Source of the DNA: Arthrobacter sp. NicSoilB4
GTDB taxonomy: Bacteria > Actinomycetota > Actinomycetes > Actinomycetales > Micrococcaceae
Direction of reading: 5' to 3'
NCBI RefSeq assembly: GCF_019977335.1
Contig: NZ_AP024653.1
Location: 3,596,001-3,660,000, forward strand
Length of the DNA: 64,000 bases
Below, piece after piece: positions 32,931-41,150 of this stretch (position 1 is the stretch's first letter; each line of letters opens with the position of its first letter). The translations under genes were made by a program, and so were the position numbers. The notes under the pieces are model-generated. The model saw nothing but the letters and a program-made list of their open reading frames with translations. It was not told the DNA's origin and searched no databases.

Positions 32931-33716
32931 ATGCTGGATGCCAAGACGATCGAGGCCATCGCCGACGAACTGCTGGAAGCCGGCCGCAGCCGGACACCGG
33001 TCCCCCGGCTGACGGCCCGCTACCCGAACATGACGGTGGAGGACTCCTACGCCGTGCAGCAGCTGTGGCGGCGGCGCAACGAGGACGCCGGCCGGAAGCT
33101 GGTGGGCCGCAAGATCGGCCTCACGTCCAGGGCCATGCAGGCCGCCACGGGCATCACCGAACCGGACTACGGCGCCATCTTCGATGACATGGTGCTCGAG
33201 ACCGGCTGCTCCGTGGAGTGGGACCGCTATACCCATCCCCGGGTGGAGGTGGAACTTGCGTTCGTGCTGAAAGACGCGCTCAAGGGCCCCGGCTGCACCA
33301 TCTTTGATGTCCTGCGGGCTACCGATTACGTGGTTCCGGCCCTTGAGATCCTGGATTCCCGGATCGAGATGGAGGGCCGGACCATCGTGGACACCATCTC
33401 GGACAACGCCGCGATGGGTGCCATGGTGATCGGCGGCAACCCGGTGAAGCCCGATGCCGTGGACCTGCGCTGGGTCTCCGCCATCCTCTACAAGAACCAG
33501 ACCGTGGAGGAAACCGGCGTTGCCGCCGGGGTCCTTGACCACCCGGCGAACGGGGTGCACTGGCTGGCCAACAAGATCGCCGCGCACGGGGACAGCATGA
33601 AGGCGGGCGACATCATCCTGGCGGGCTCCTTCACCCGGCCGATGTGGGTGTACAAGGGTGATACGGTCCACGCCGACTACGGACCATTGGGGAGCATCAC
33701 ATGCCGCTTCGAGTAG
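32931..33716 (+). CDS. hpaH: 2-oxo-hept-4-ene-1,7-dioate hydratase
   Basis: A 261-residue hydratase of the MhpD/HpaH (FAH-fold) family, which adds water to the dienoate formed after HpaG action. Landmarks are YAVQQLWRRRNEDAGRKLVG, KIGLTSRAMQAATGITEPDYG, the metal-site acid cluster HPRVEVELAFVL, and the C-terminal IILAGSFTRP. ATG 32931 is two bases after the hpaD stop. Its last 16 bases overlap hpaI. Confidence 0.93.
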   Translation: MLDAKTIEAIADELLEAGRSRTPVPRLTARYPNMTVEDSYAVQQLWRRRNEDAGRKLVGRKIGLTSRAMQAATGITEPDYGAIFDDMVLETGCSVEWDRYTHPRVEVELAFVLKDALKGPGCTIFDVLRATDYVVPALEILDSRIEMEGRTIVDTISDNAAMGAMVIGGNPVKPDAVDLRWVSAILYKNQTVEETGVAAGVLDHPANGVHWLANKIAAHGDSMKAGDIILAGSFTRPMWVYKGDTVHADYGPLGSITCRFE

Positions 33717-34534
33717 AACCAGACGCAACTTTCCGGGACGCCCTGCGCAACCAAACCGGTGCTGCCGGCCGTCCGTTGGCCGGGATGTGGGTTTGCTCGG
33801 GCAGCCCCCTGGTGGCGGAGCTCTGCGCCGGCTCCGGGCTGGACTGGCTGCTGATCGACGCCGAGCACAGCCCCAACGGGCTCGAATCCATCCTCGCCCA
33901 GCTCCAGGCCGTGAACGGCTATCCGGTCCAGGTGATGGTCCGGCCGCCGGTCAACGACTCGGTGCTGATCAAGCAGTACCTGGACCTGGGCGTCCAGAAC
34001 CTGCTGGTCCCCATGGTGAACTCGGCCGCCGAGGCGCGTGCTGCGGTGGCCGCCACCCGTTACCCGCCCCACGGAGTGCGGGGCGTGGGCTCCGCCCTGG
34101 CCCGGGCCGCGCGCTGGAACCGGGTCCCCGACTACCTCGCCCGGGCTTCCGACACCGTCAGCGTCACCGTTCAGATCGAATCCTCCGCGGCCGTCGAAGC
34201 GGTAGAGGACATCCTGGCCGTGGACGGAGTGGATGCGATCTTCCTGGGCCCCTCCGACCTCGCCGCCTCCCTGGGGCTGCTGGGCCAGCAGGAACACCCG
34301 CAGGTGCGCGCCGCCGTCGAACACTGCCTTGCCGCCGCCAAAGCGGCCGGCAAACCCGCCGGGGTGAACGCCTTCAACCCGGAAACGGCCCGCGCCTACC
34401 TGGCAGCCGGTGCGGCGTTCGTGCTCGTGGGCGCCGACGTGGCGCTGCTGGCACGCGGCTCCGAGGCTCTCGCCGCCGACTACGTCCCGCCGGGCCCGGT
34501 GAGCGGGCCTGCCCGTCCCGCCGCCAGCTACTGA
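33701..34534 (+). CDS. hpaI: 4-hydroxy-2-oxoheptanedioate aldolase
   Basis: A 277-residue class II (metal) pyruvate aldolase of the HpcH/HpaI family, which ends the pathway by splitting 4-hydroxy-2-oxoheptanedioate into pyruvate and succinate semialdehyde. Visible active-site pieces are the His in LIDAEHSPNG, the Arg in VQVMVRPP, the Glu of VQIESSAAVE and the Asp of FLGPSDLAASLG. The start lies inside hpaH (16-bp overlap). The stop codon TGA is shared with the first base of repeat copy 3. Confidence 0.94.
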   Translation: MPLRVEPDATFRDALRNQTGAAGRPLAGMWVCSGSPLVAELCAGSGLDWLLIDAEHSPNGLESILAQLQAVNGYPVQVMVRPPVNDSVLIKQYLDLGVQNLLVPMVNSAAEARAAVAATRYPPHGVRGVGSALARAARWNRVPDYLARASDTVSVTVQIESSAAVEAVEDILAVDGVDAIFLGPSDLAASLGLLGQQEHPQVRAAVEHCLAAAKAAGKPAGVNAFNPETARAYLAAGAAFVLVGADVALLARGSEALAADYVPPGPVSGPARPAASY

Positions 34535-34594
34535 ACGCGGGGTCACGTCGCGCCGGTAAGACCCGTTGGGATGGGCGCGGAGTGACCCCGCGTT
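34534..34594. repeat. Dispersed palindromic repeat, copy 3
   Basis: AACGCGGGGTCAC (34534-34546) and GTGACCCCGCGTT (34582-34594) form a 13-bp inverted repeat. The core CGCGCCGGTAAGACCCG and GGGCGC matches the other two copies with a few changes. It starts on the last base of hpaI and ends 7 bases before the convergent membrane-protein gene, so it could serve as a two-way terminator. Confidence 0.85.
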
Positions 34595-34601
34595 GTTGGG
34601 G

Positions 34602-35000
34602 TCAGGCGGCTGCCGGGGCAGCCGCGGACCGGGAGGCCGTCTGGTCGCGGAACCAGGTGGCCAGTTTCTTGCCCTTGCCCTTCCACCAGCTGTCCTCGTC
34701 GCCGCCGTGGCGCCACCGGAAGACCACCATGACCATCACGAAGACTCCGGCCGCAACATCCTGCCACGTACCGCTGGCGGCATCGATCAGCACGGTGACC
34801 GCGCTGATCAGGATCGAGGGCCAGGCCAGCGTCGCGAAGACGGTGTTGGCCACGTAGCGGCGGTGGGACCGCGGCACCGAAAGGGCGCGGACCATGTCGA
34901 AGCAGACACAGACGACGACGACGGTCTGGCCCAAGGACAGCAGGATCGAGCCCGGCAGGGAGCCCGCGAACATGGCCAGGACCTGGAGCCCGGAGTTCAT
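34602..35000 (-). CDS. Small unknown membrane protein
   Basis: A 132-residue protein with three hydrophobic segments (about 5-35, 47-70, 77-95) and a basic C-terminal tail (RWRHGGDEDSWWKGKGKKLA) expected in the cytoplasm. I do not recognise a family. ATG 35000 is the start; no strong ribosome site. It is convergent with hpaI and probably single. The 279 bases between it and hspR show no feature. Confidence 0.65.
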   Translation of the reverse strand: MNSGLQVLAMFAGSLPGSILLSLGQTVVVVCVCFDMVRALSVPRSHRRYVANTVFATLAWPSILISAVTVLIDAASGTWQDVAAGVFVMVMVVFRWRHGGDEDSWWKGKGKKLATWFRDQTASRSAAAPAAA

Positions 35001-35279
35001 GACCTGCCCGCGATCAGTGCGGGTCCAGGTGCCGATTTACCCGGCCAAGATGGATCAAACATGCGGTGCCCCCCGGCTGTCCTCGCTGTTTCACTGGCTG
35101 TAACGCCAGGTTCCTGCCTTGGACAATTCAAACGGCCGGACGGCCCGGAAGTCACGTGAACGCTGTACCCGTCTTTACGAGCGGCGGCTACCCGGTACCC
35201 GGGCGCCAGTACTCACCCTGCGGCGTTGACTACGTGGAGGGATGGGGGCGGAGGGAAGAGGAACCGGCAGGTGGCTCCG

Positions 35280-35711
35280 TCATTCGCTGTTCCGCGGCCG
35301 CCACACCACAACGGCCTGCGAGCGGGCGCGGGGGCGCTTGCCGCGGGCCAGGCTGACCACGTCGCCCGCGGCTCCGGCGGCAAAGATGCGGGAATCGAGG
35401 GCGCGCGGGCGTCGTTCGAGTTCCTCGCTCAGTTCGGTGACGCGCCGCTGCAGGGCGGCAACCTGGTTTTCCAGTTGCAGGATCCGCTTGATGCCTTCGA
35501 GCGAAACGCCCTCCTGGGAGAGCCGCTGCACCTCGCGGAGCATGGTGATGTCCCGCTGCGAATACCGCCGGGACTTGCCGGGGGCTCGGCTGGGCGAGAC
35601 GATCCCCAGCCGGTCGTACTGCCGCAGCGTCTGGGGGTGCATGTCCGCCAGCTCCGCGGCGACGGAGATGACGAAGATCGGCTGCTCGTAGTCGATGGCC
35701 ATGGCAGGCAC
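35280..35711 (-). CDS. hspR: Heat-shock repressor HspR (MerR family)
   Basis: A 143-residue MerR-type repressor: DNA-binding helix-turn-helix at about 14-30 (FVISVAAELADMHPQTLRQY), wing with SRAPGKSRRYSQRDI, and a short coiled dimerisation helix (LENQVAALQRRVTELSEEL). HspR binds HAIR sites before dnaK and needs DnaK as a partner, which closes a feedback loop. Two HAIR sites are visible upstream of dnaK. GTG 35711 with AGGA four bases upstream is preferred; ATG 35702 is three codons later. It is the last gene of the dnaK operon, 6 bases after dnaJ. Confidence 0.95.
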   Translation of the reverse strand: MPAMAIDYEQPIFVISVAAELADMHPQTLRQYDRLGIVSPSRAPGKSRRYSQRDITMLREVQRLSQEGVSLEGIKRILQLENQVAALQRRVTELSEELERRPRALDSRIFAAGAAGDVVSLARGKRPRARSQAVVVWRPRNSE

Positions 35712-35717
35712 CCGTTC

Positions 35718-36704
35718 CTAGAGCCGGGCCTTGGCTGCCAGTTCAGCGCGGACGTCTTCGCCGGCGGTAGCCGCGGAAAAGGCCTTCACGGCCGCTTCGG
35801 CGTCCTTGTTCAGCTTCCGCGGGACGGCGACGTCGATCGTCACCAGCAAGTCCCCCGTGGCCTTGGCGTGTTTGACGCCGCGCCCCTTGACCCGGAGGGT
35901 ACGGCCCGACGGCGTGCCGGCCGGGACGCGTACCTTGACCTTGTCGCCGTCGATGGTGGGAACCTCGATGTCGGCGCCCAGGGCCGCCTCCGGGAACGTG
36001 ACCGGGACGTGGATGCGCAGGTTGTCGCCGTCGCGGACGTAGAAATCGTGCGGCTTCACCGAGACGCTGACCATGAGGTCCCCGTAGCCGGCCGGACCGT
36101 ACTGGCCCTTGCCGCGGACACGGACCTTCTGGCCGTCCTTGATGCCGGCCGGGATACGCACGTCGATGACTTCGCCGTCAGGTTCACGCAGGCCGATGGT
36201 GGTGCCACGGATTGACCCGGCGAAGGAAATGGAGGTGGACGCCGTGCGGTCCGCGCCCTTCTGCGGTGCACGCTGGAACGACTGGCCGCCCCCGCCGAAT
36301 CCGCCGCCCCCGCCGAAGAGGTCGGCGAATTCCGGCGGAATGCCGCCAGCCGTGCTGTAGCCGCCGGAGTGGCGTCCCCCGCCGCCGGTGAACAGGCCGC
36401 CAAAGAGGTCCTCGAAGCCAGCCCCGCCGCCGGCTGCACCGCCGCCGCCACCGGGGGCGAACCGTGCGCCGCCCATGGCCCGGATGGCGTCATACTGCTG
36501 GCGCTCGTCGGGATCGGAAAGCACGGAGTAGGCCTCGGAGATGTCCTTGAACTTCTTCTCCGAAGCCGTGTCGCCCGCGTTGGTGTCCGGGTGGTGCTGC
36601 CGCGCGAGCTTCCGGTAAGCCTTCTTGATGTCGGCGTCGGAAGCGTCCTTGGCGACTCCAAGGATCTTATAAAAGTCCTTGTCCACCCAGTCCTGGCTAG
36701 CCAA
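35718..36704 (-). CDS. dnaJ: DnaJ-type co-chaperone (zinc-finger-less, DnaJ1/CbpA-like)
   Basis: A 328-residue Hsp40. The J-domain (about 10-75) has the essential HPD in QHHPDTN. A Gly/Phe-rich region (about 82-150) follows, and then the two beta-barrel substrate domains ([38 protein letters not shown]). There are no Cys repeats, so it is the type II form typical of actinobacterial dnaK operons. It delivers substrates to DnaK and stimulates its ATPase. It is separated from grpE by an unusually structured gap. Confidence 0.95.
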   Translation of the reverse strand: MASQDWVDKDFYKILGVAKDASDADIKKAYRKLARQHHPDTNAGDTASEKKFKDISEAYSVLSDPDERQQYDAIRAMGGARFAPGGGGGAAGGGAGFEDLFGGLFTGGGGRHSGGYSTAGGIPPEFADLFGGGGGFGGGGQSFQRAPQKGADRTASTSISFAGSIRGTTIGLREPDGEVIDVRIPAGIKDGQKVRVRGKGQYGPAGYGDLMVSVSVKPHDFYVRDGDNLRIHVPVTFPEAALGADIEVPTIDGDKVKVRVPAGTPSGRTLRVKGRGVKHAKATGDLLVTIDVAVPRKLNKDAEAAVKAFSAATAGEDVRAELAAKARL

Positions 36705-36752
36705 TGGCGTTTCCTTTCAAAATACAAAGAGATAAGGCGAGACTACCGCTGA

Positions 36753-36920
36753 GCGGAGTGAGACAAGGGGCCCGGGAGTGGCATCTAAGGATCTGGCCGA
36801 GGGCCCCGACACGAGCTTGCGAGTGTTGGGAAGGCCAATATCCGCTGCCGGAGCGTGGTGGCTTGGTCCGTCAGGACCGAGCCACCACGCGAAGGGGCGG
36901 GGCCCCTTGTCTCATTCCGC
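36753..36920. repeat. Long inverted repeat with nested hairpin between grpE and dnaJ
   Basis: The outer arms GCGGAGTGAGACAAGGGGCC(C) (36753-36773) and their complement (36900-36920) pair over 21 bp with one wobble. Inside, GCGTGGTGGCTTGGTCC (36853-36869) and GGACCGAGCCACCACGC (36874-36890) pair over 17 bp with one wobble around a 4-base loop. No T-run follows on either strand. It fills most of the 224-base gap within the operon. Confidence 0.8.
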
Positions 36921-36928
36921 GAAGGTCA

Positions 36929-37603
36929 CTACGCCGGTACAGCCACGATGACCTGTGCTGCGCGGAGCACGCGGTCGCCGGACTTGTAGCCGGAGCGCAG
37001 GACCTGGCTGACGGTGTCGATCTCGACGTCCGGGCCGGGCTGCTGGATGAGGGCCTCGTGGATCGTGGGGTCGAACTCCACGCCGGTCTCATCGATGCGC
37101 ACCAGGCCGTACGTCTTCAGCGCGTTCTCCAGCTTGGCGGCGATCGCGGCGAACGGTCCGTCCGTGAGGTCACCATGCTGGCGGGCGGCGTCGACGTCGT
37201 CCAGGACCGGGAGCAGGGAGTTCAGGACGCCGATGACGGCCATCTCCCCTGCCACGGCACGGTCGCGTTCGACGCGCTTGCGGTAGTTGACGTACTCGGC
37301 CTGCAGGCGGCGAAGATCATTCCTGAGCTCCTCCGCTTCGGCCCCGTCGGCACCCTGGGCCACTGACTCCGCGGCCGGCACCTCAACACTGTTGAGGATG
37401 TCCTCCGCCTGGGACAGCGCATCCCCGGAACGGGAGTCCGCAGCATCGGTGTGCTCCTGGTCGGGGTGGCGGGCCTGGCCGGTCTTCGGATCAACCTTGC
37501 GGTTGTCGTGGATGATCGGCTTCTGCGGCTCGTTCTCCCGCTGCTCAGCGTCGCGACGGCTCTCGGAAGAACCGTGCTCTTCTTCGTTACCGTGGTGCGG
37601 CAT
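36929..37603 (-). CDS. grpE: Nucleotide exchange factor GrpE
   Basis: A 224-residue GrpE that releases ADP from DnaK. A charged N-terminus of about 80 residues precedes the long paired helix (LRRLQAEYVNYRKRVERDR), and the beta-wing that contacts DnaK has the conserved VGLVRID-like segment here as YGLVRIDETGVEFDPTIHEA. It ends in VLRAAQVIVAVPA. It starts two bases after the dnaK stop, so it is in the same operon. Confidence 0.96.
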   Translation of the reverse strand: MPHHGNEEEHGSSESRRDAEQRENEPQKPIIHDNRKVDPKTGQARHPDQEHTDAADSRSGDALSQAEDILNSVEVPAAESVAQGADGAEAEELRNDLRRLQAEYVNYRKRVERDRAVAGEMAVIGVLNSLLPVLDDVDAARQHGDLTDGPFAAIAAKLENALKTYGLVRIDETGVEFDPTIHEALIQQPGPDVEIDTVSQVLRSGYKSGDRVLRAAQVIVAVPA

Positions 37604-37605
37604 GG

Positions 37606-39468
37606 CTACTTCTTCTCGTCTTCGTCAACGATCTCGGCGTCGACGATGTCCTCGTCGGTGCCGGCTGCCGGCTCGCCGGCCGGTGCACCCTGGGCGCCGG
37701 TGGCGCCGTCCGGGGACCCTGCCTGGGCGTAGATGGCCTCGCCGAGCTTGCCCTGGGAAGCCTGCAGCTTCTCAAACGCGGTCTTCACGGCGGCGTCATC
37801 AGTGCCTTCGAGTGCTGCCTTGAGGGCGTCGACGTCGGCCTGAACCTCGGTCTTGACCTCTTCCGGCAGCTTGTCGGCGTTGTCGGCGATCAGCTTGTCC
37901 ACGGAGTAGGCGAGCTGCTCGGCGGTGTTGCGGGTGTCGGCTGCCTCGCGGCGGGCCTTGTCCTCTGCTGCGTGCTCCTCGGCGTCCTTGACCATGCGGT
38001 CAATGTCTTCCTTGGAGAGGCTGGAACCGCCCGTGATGGTCATGGACTGTTCCTTGCCGGTGCCCTTGTCCTTGGCGGACACGTGCACAATGCCGTTGGC
38101 GTCGATGTCGAAGGTGACCTCGACCTGCGGGACGCCGCGCGGGGCCGGAGCGATACCGGTCAGCTCGAACGTGCCCAGCGGCTTGTTGTCGCGGGTGAAC
38201 TCACGTTCGCCCTGGAAGACCTGGATGGCCACGGACGGCTGGTTGTCATCCGCCGTGGTGAAGGTCTCGGAGCGCTTGGTCGGGATGGCCGTGTTGCGCT
38301 CGATCAGGTGCGTCATGATGCCGCCCTTGGTTTCGATGCCGAGGGAGAGCGGGGTGACGTCGATCAGGAGAACGTCCTTGCGCTCGCCCTTCAGGACACC
38401 GGCCTGCAGTGCGGCGCCGACGGCGACGACCTCATCCGGGTTCACGCCCTTGTTCGGCTCCTTGCCGCCGGCGAGTTCCTTGACCAGGTCATAGACGGCC
38501 GGCATACGGGTGGAACCGCCGACGAGCACGATGTGGTCGATCTGGGAAAGCTGGATGCCGGCTTCCTTGATGACGTCGTGGAACGGCTTCTTGGTGCGCT
38601 CGAGGAGGTCCTTGGTGAGGTCCTGGAACTTGGCGCGGGTCAGCTGCTCGTCCAGGTGCACCGGGCCGTCGGGGGTGACGGAGAGGTACTGGAGGGAGAC
38701 ATTAGTGCTGGTGGAGGAGGAGAGTTCCTTCTTGGCCTGCTCGGCTGCCTCACGCAGGCGCTGCAGGGCGATCTTGTCCTTGGACAGGTCGATGCCCTTG
38801 ACCTTGAGCTGGTTCAGCAGGTAGTTGACCACGCGCTGGTCCCAGTCGTCGCCGCCGAGGCGGTTGTCGCCGGCAGTGGAGCGGACCTGGATGGTGGAGA
38901 AGTTGTCTTCGTCCTTGCCCACTTCGAGGAGGGAGACGTCGAAAGTTCCGCCGCCGAGGTCGAAGACGAGGATGAGTTCGTCTTCCTTGCCCTTGTCCAG
39001 GCCGTAGGCCAGTGCGGCCGCGGTGGGCTCATTGACGATGCGCAGGACCTTCAGGCCCGCGATTTCGCCGGCCTCCTTGGTGGCCTGGCGCTCGGCGTCG
39101 TTGAAGTACGCGGGAACGGTGATCACGGCGTCCGTGACCTTTTCACCGAGGTACGACTCGGCGTCGTTCTTGAGCTTCATGAGGATACGGGCGGAGATTT
39201 CCTGCGCCGTGTACTTCTTGTCGTCAATTGCGACGGACCACTCGGTGCCCATGTGGCGCTTGACGGAAGCGATGGTGCGGTCAATGTTGTTGACGGCCTG
39301 GCGCTTGGCGATCTCGCCGACCAGCACTTCGCCGGACTTGGAGAACGCAACAACCGACGGCGTGGTGCGGCCACCCTCGGCGTTGGCAATGACGGTGGGC
39401 TCGCCGCCTTCGAGAACGGAGACGACGGAGTTGGTTGTTCCGAGGTCAATACCTACTGCACGTGACAT
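37606..39468 (-). CDS. dnaK: Chaperone DnaK (Hsp70)
   Basis: A 620-residue Hsp70. The nucleotide-binding domain has the signatures [38 protein letters not shown] and [20 protein letters not shown], linker [16 protein letters not shown], then the substrate-binding beta domain and helical lid. The C-terminus is the Gly/Ala-rich tail ending in [14 protein letters not shown] 39468 with AGGAAG is the start; the frame upstream runs through the promoter region. It is controlled by HspR through HAIR sites at 39549-39620. Confidence 0.98.
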   Translation of the reverse strand: MSRAVGIDLGTTNSVVSVLEGGEPTVIANAEGGRTTPSVVAFSKSGEVLVGEIAKRQAVNNIDRTIASVKRHMGTEWSVAIDDKKYTAQEISARILMKLKNDAESYLGEKVTDAVITVPAYFNDAERQATKEAGEIAGLKVLRIVNEPTAAALAYGLDKGKEDELILVFDLGGGTFDVSLLEVGKDEDNFSTIQVRSTAGDNRLGGDDWDQRVVNYLLNQLKVKGIDLSKDKIALQRLREAAEQAKKELSSSTSTNVSLQYLSVTPDGPVHLDEQLTRAKFQDLTKDLLERTKKPFHDVIKEAGIQLSQIDHIVLVGGSTRMPAVYDLVKELAGGKEPNKGVNPDEVVAVGAALQAGVLKGERKDVLLIDVTPLSLGIETKGGIMTHLIERNTAIPTKRSETFTTADDNQPSVAIQVFQGEREFTRDNKPLGTFELTGIAPAPRGVPQVEVTFDIDANGIVHVSAKDKGTGKEQSMTITGGSSLSKEDIDRMVKDAEEHAAEDKARREAADTRNTAEQLAYSVDKLIADNADKLPEEVKTEVQADVDALKAALEGTDDAAVKTAFEKLQASQGKLGEAIYAQAGSPDGATGAQGAPAGEPAAGTDEDIVDAEIVDEDEKK

Positions 39469-39548
39469 GTGTTGCTTCCTTCTTTCCTTGGAAACTTGCT
39501 GGGATGGCTGCGGCCCGCGACGTATCGATTCGCCGGACCCGAGCCTTA

Positions 39549-39620
39549 TTGAGCGATCTGCACTCAACTTTACTCAGGGCCGTTTCAAAGTCAATTCAAA
39601 GTTGAGCGCAGGGCGCTCAA
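39549..39620 (-). promoter_or_regulatory. dnaK promoter flanked by two HAIR operators
   Basis: HAIR consensus is CTTGAGT-N7-ACTCAAG. Two sites fit: TTGAGC-N7-ACTCAA at 39549-39567 and TTGAGC-N7-GCTCAA at 39602-39620. Between them on the minus strand lie TTGACT (39594-39589), 16 bases, and TAAAGT (39572-39567), a good sigma-70 promoter whose -10 abuts the first HAIR. HspR bound at both sites would enclose the promoter. The rest of the gap to 39739 shows nothing. Confidence 0.9.
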
Positions 39621-39739
39621 CTTGATGTTTTTGGCACGACAGAAGGACTCTTCAGGGGCAGGTTTCCCCGGAATTCCGGGGCGCGCCCGGACAGCCCCGG
39701 CACCGAGGCCGCGCTGTTCGCTGTGCGCGAAGCCGCCGC

Positions 39740-40126
39740 CTAGCGTTCGCCGCGGCCCTCCTCGCCGTCAGTCTCGTCCCTTGCGGGGGCAGTTTCGGCG
39801 GCACGGCCACTGGCCGTCCGGGCGCCGGCGGCGCCGTAGTCGCCTTCGGGATACTCCCCCTCTTCGCCGGCGGCCGGCGTCGGGCGGGTGCCACCTGCCG
39901 CCCCGTAGTCACCCTCGGGGTAGTCGCCTTCTTCGGCGCCGACGGCGGTGGTGCCGGCGACGCCCGCCGAACCATAGTCTCCGGTGGCGTATTCGCCCTC
40001 GGCGGCCTCAGCCGGATTCTCCCCGGCAGCGCCCGCGGTGCCGTAGTCCCCCTCGACGTACTGGCCTTCGGCGGCCTCTGCTTCGGGCTCTACTGGCTTG
40101 CGGTCAAACTCGTTGTTTTCGGACAT
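39740..40126 (-). CDS. Acidic protein with four EGDYG repeats
   Basis: A 128-residue hydrophilic, strongly acidic, probably disordered protein. Four copies of an E-G-x-Y-x-x-G-D-Y-G-x-A-G unit begin near residues 20, 43, 66 and 89, spaced exactly 23 apart, with variable Ala/Pro-rich linkers. No signal peptide, membrane segment or Cys. I do not recognise the family. ATG 40126 follows GGAGGGATC. Tyr and Gly in an acidic repeat suggest a binding or hydration role, but that is a guess. It stands alone between dnaK and the TetR gene. Confidence 0.75.
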   Translation of the reverse strand: MSENNEFDRKPVEPEAEAAEGQYVEGDYGTAGAAGENPAEAAEGEYATGDYGSAGVAGTTAVGAEEGDYPEGDYGAAGGTRPTPAAGEEGEYPEGDYGAAGARTASGRAAETAPARDETDGEEGRGER

Positions 40127-40240
40127 GGTGGGATCCCTCCTGGAAGCTTCGGCGCGCCCAGGCAGGCGCAGTGGCAGTCTATCGAGCGCCGCCGGGAGGC
40201 AACAGGGGGCGCAGGGGGAAAGGGAACTACATCCGTGACG

Positions 40241-41014
40241 CTACGCCGGCTGGACGGCAGCCCGCCCGCCGGAAGCGCCCGCCGAGGGGCCAAGACCTGC
40301 GAGGTCCGCCAGCGCGGCCATGTGATGGGCGAAGAGTTCATCCGGGGCAGCGAAGGTGTCCGCGCCGTACTGGCCGAAGACCTCGAAGCTGATGGCGCCG
40401 AACAGCGAGGTCCAGACGAGCGCGCCGCGCGCCAGCAGGCTGTCCGGCACGGCTAGTCCCATCCCGGCCCGGATGTGCTCCAGGTCGGCGGCCAGCGGTG
40501 CGGCGACGGCAGCCGGACCGCCGGGCGCGGTCAGCCGGCCGGCGCGGAAGGCTCCGTCGAGGAGCGCCATGAGCGCGTAGATGACCCGCGTGCCCGGGCC
40601 GGTAGTCCGCTCGGCAGGCGCCCGGTAGCCGGGCACGGGACTGCCGAAAAGGAGCCCGTAGCGGGCCGGTTCGCGCAGGGCCCAACGCCGCACCGCGCCT
40701 CCCAGGGCGCTGAACCGGCCGGCAAAATCGTCCGCGGGCAGGCTGGCCACGGCGGCGTCCACCTCGTCGCCGAGTTCGTTGTACGCATCGACGAGCAGCA
40801 GGGTCAGCAGCTCTTCGCGGTTCTCCACATACCGGTAGACCGCGGAGGAGACGACGCCGAGATCCCTGGCCACGGCGCGCAGCGACAGTGCTGCGGCCCC
40901 ATGCAGGGCCAGGTGCTCCCGGCCGAGGCGCACAATGTCCTCAATGGTCCGGGCCCGGGCCCGCTCGCGGGGTGTGGGCGGCTTCTCCGAAGGGGCGCTG
41001 GTGGTCTGTGGCAC
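40241..41014 (-). CDS. TetR-family regulator with C-terminal WHG-type domain
   Basis: A 257-residue TetR regulator: helix-turn-helix at about 22-62 (IVRLGREHLALHGAAALSLR, then DLGVVSSAVYRYVENREELL) and a TetR_C_33/WHG-like ligand domain with REPARYGLLFGSPVPGYRAP and a SLFGAISFEVFGQY end. GTG 41014 with GGAG is preferred over the TTG six codons upstream. It is divergent from an SDR gene, and three GAGC-TGCTC boxes lie in the shared gap, so it most likely represses itself and that gene. Confidence 0.88.
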   Translation of the reverse strand: MPQTTSAPSEKPPTPRERARARTIEDIVRLGREHLALHGAAALSLRAVARDLGVVSSAVYRYVENREELLTLLLVDAYNELGDEVDAAVASLPADDFAGRFSALGGAVRRWALREPARYGLLFGSPVPGYRAPAERTTGPGTRVIYALMALLDGAFRAGRLTAPGGPAAVAAPLAADLEHIRAGMGLAVPDSLLARGALVWTSLFGAISFEVFGQYGADTFAAPDELFAHHMAALADLAGLGPSAGASGGRAAVQPA

Positions 41015-41036
41015 GGCTCCAGCATTCCACAAAACA

Positions 41037-41114
41037 GAGCAGTGTCAACAAATGTGAGCACTGCTCTTGACTTTCTTCAACGGCGGACGCATCCTGTTTC
41101 AGAGAGCGCTGCTC
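41037..41114. promoter_or_regulatory. Three TetR operator-like boxes
   Basis: GAGCACTGCTC (41056-41066) and GAGCGCTGCTC (41104-41114) are near-perfect 11-base palindromes. GAGCAGTGTC (41037-41046) is a weaker copy. They lie in the gap between the divergent TetR and SDR genes; TTGACT at 41067-41072, next to the middle box, could be the -35 of the SDR gene. Confidence 0.65.
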
Positions 41115-41150
41115 TCACGGAGCGGCGAATCCAACGAAAGGAAGCACACA

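Noticed and set aside
37972..39465. Long plus-strand frame opposite dnaK
   Set aside because: Antisense open frames over dnaK are a known GC effect. The translation has no domain signature and no ribosome site.
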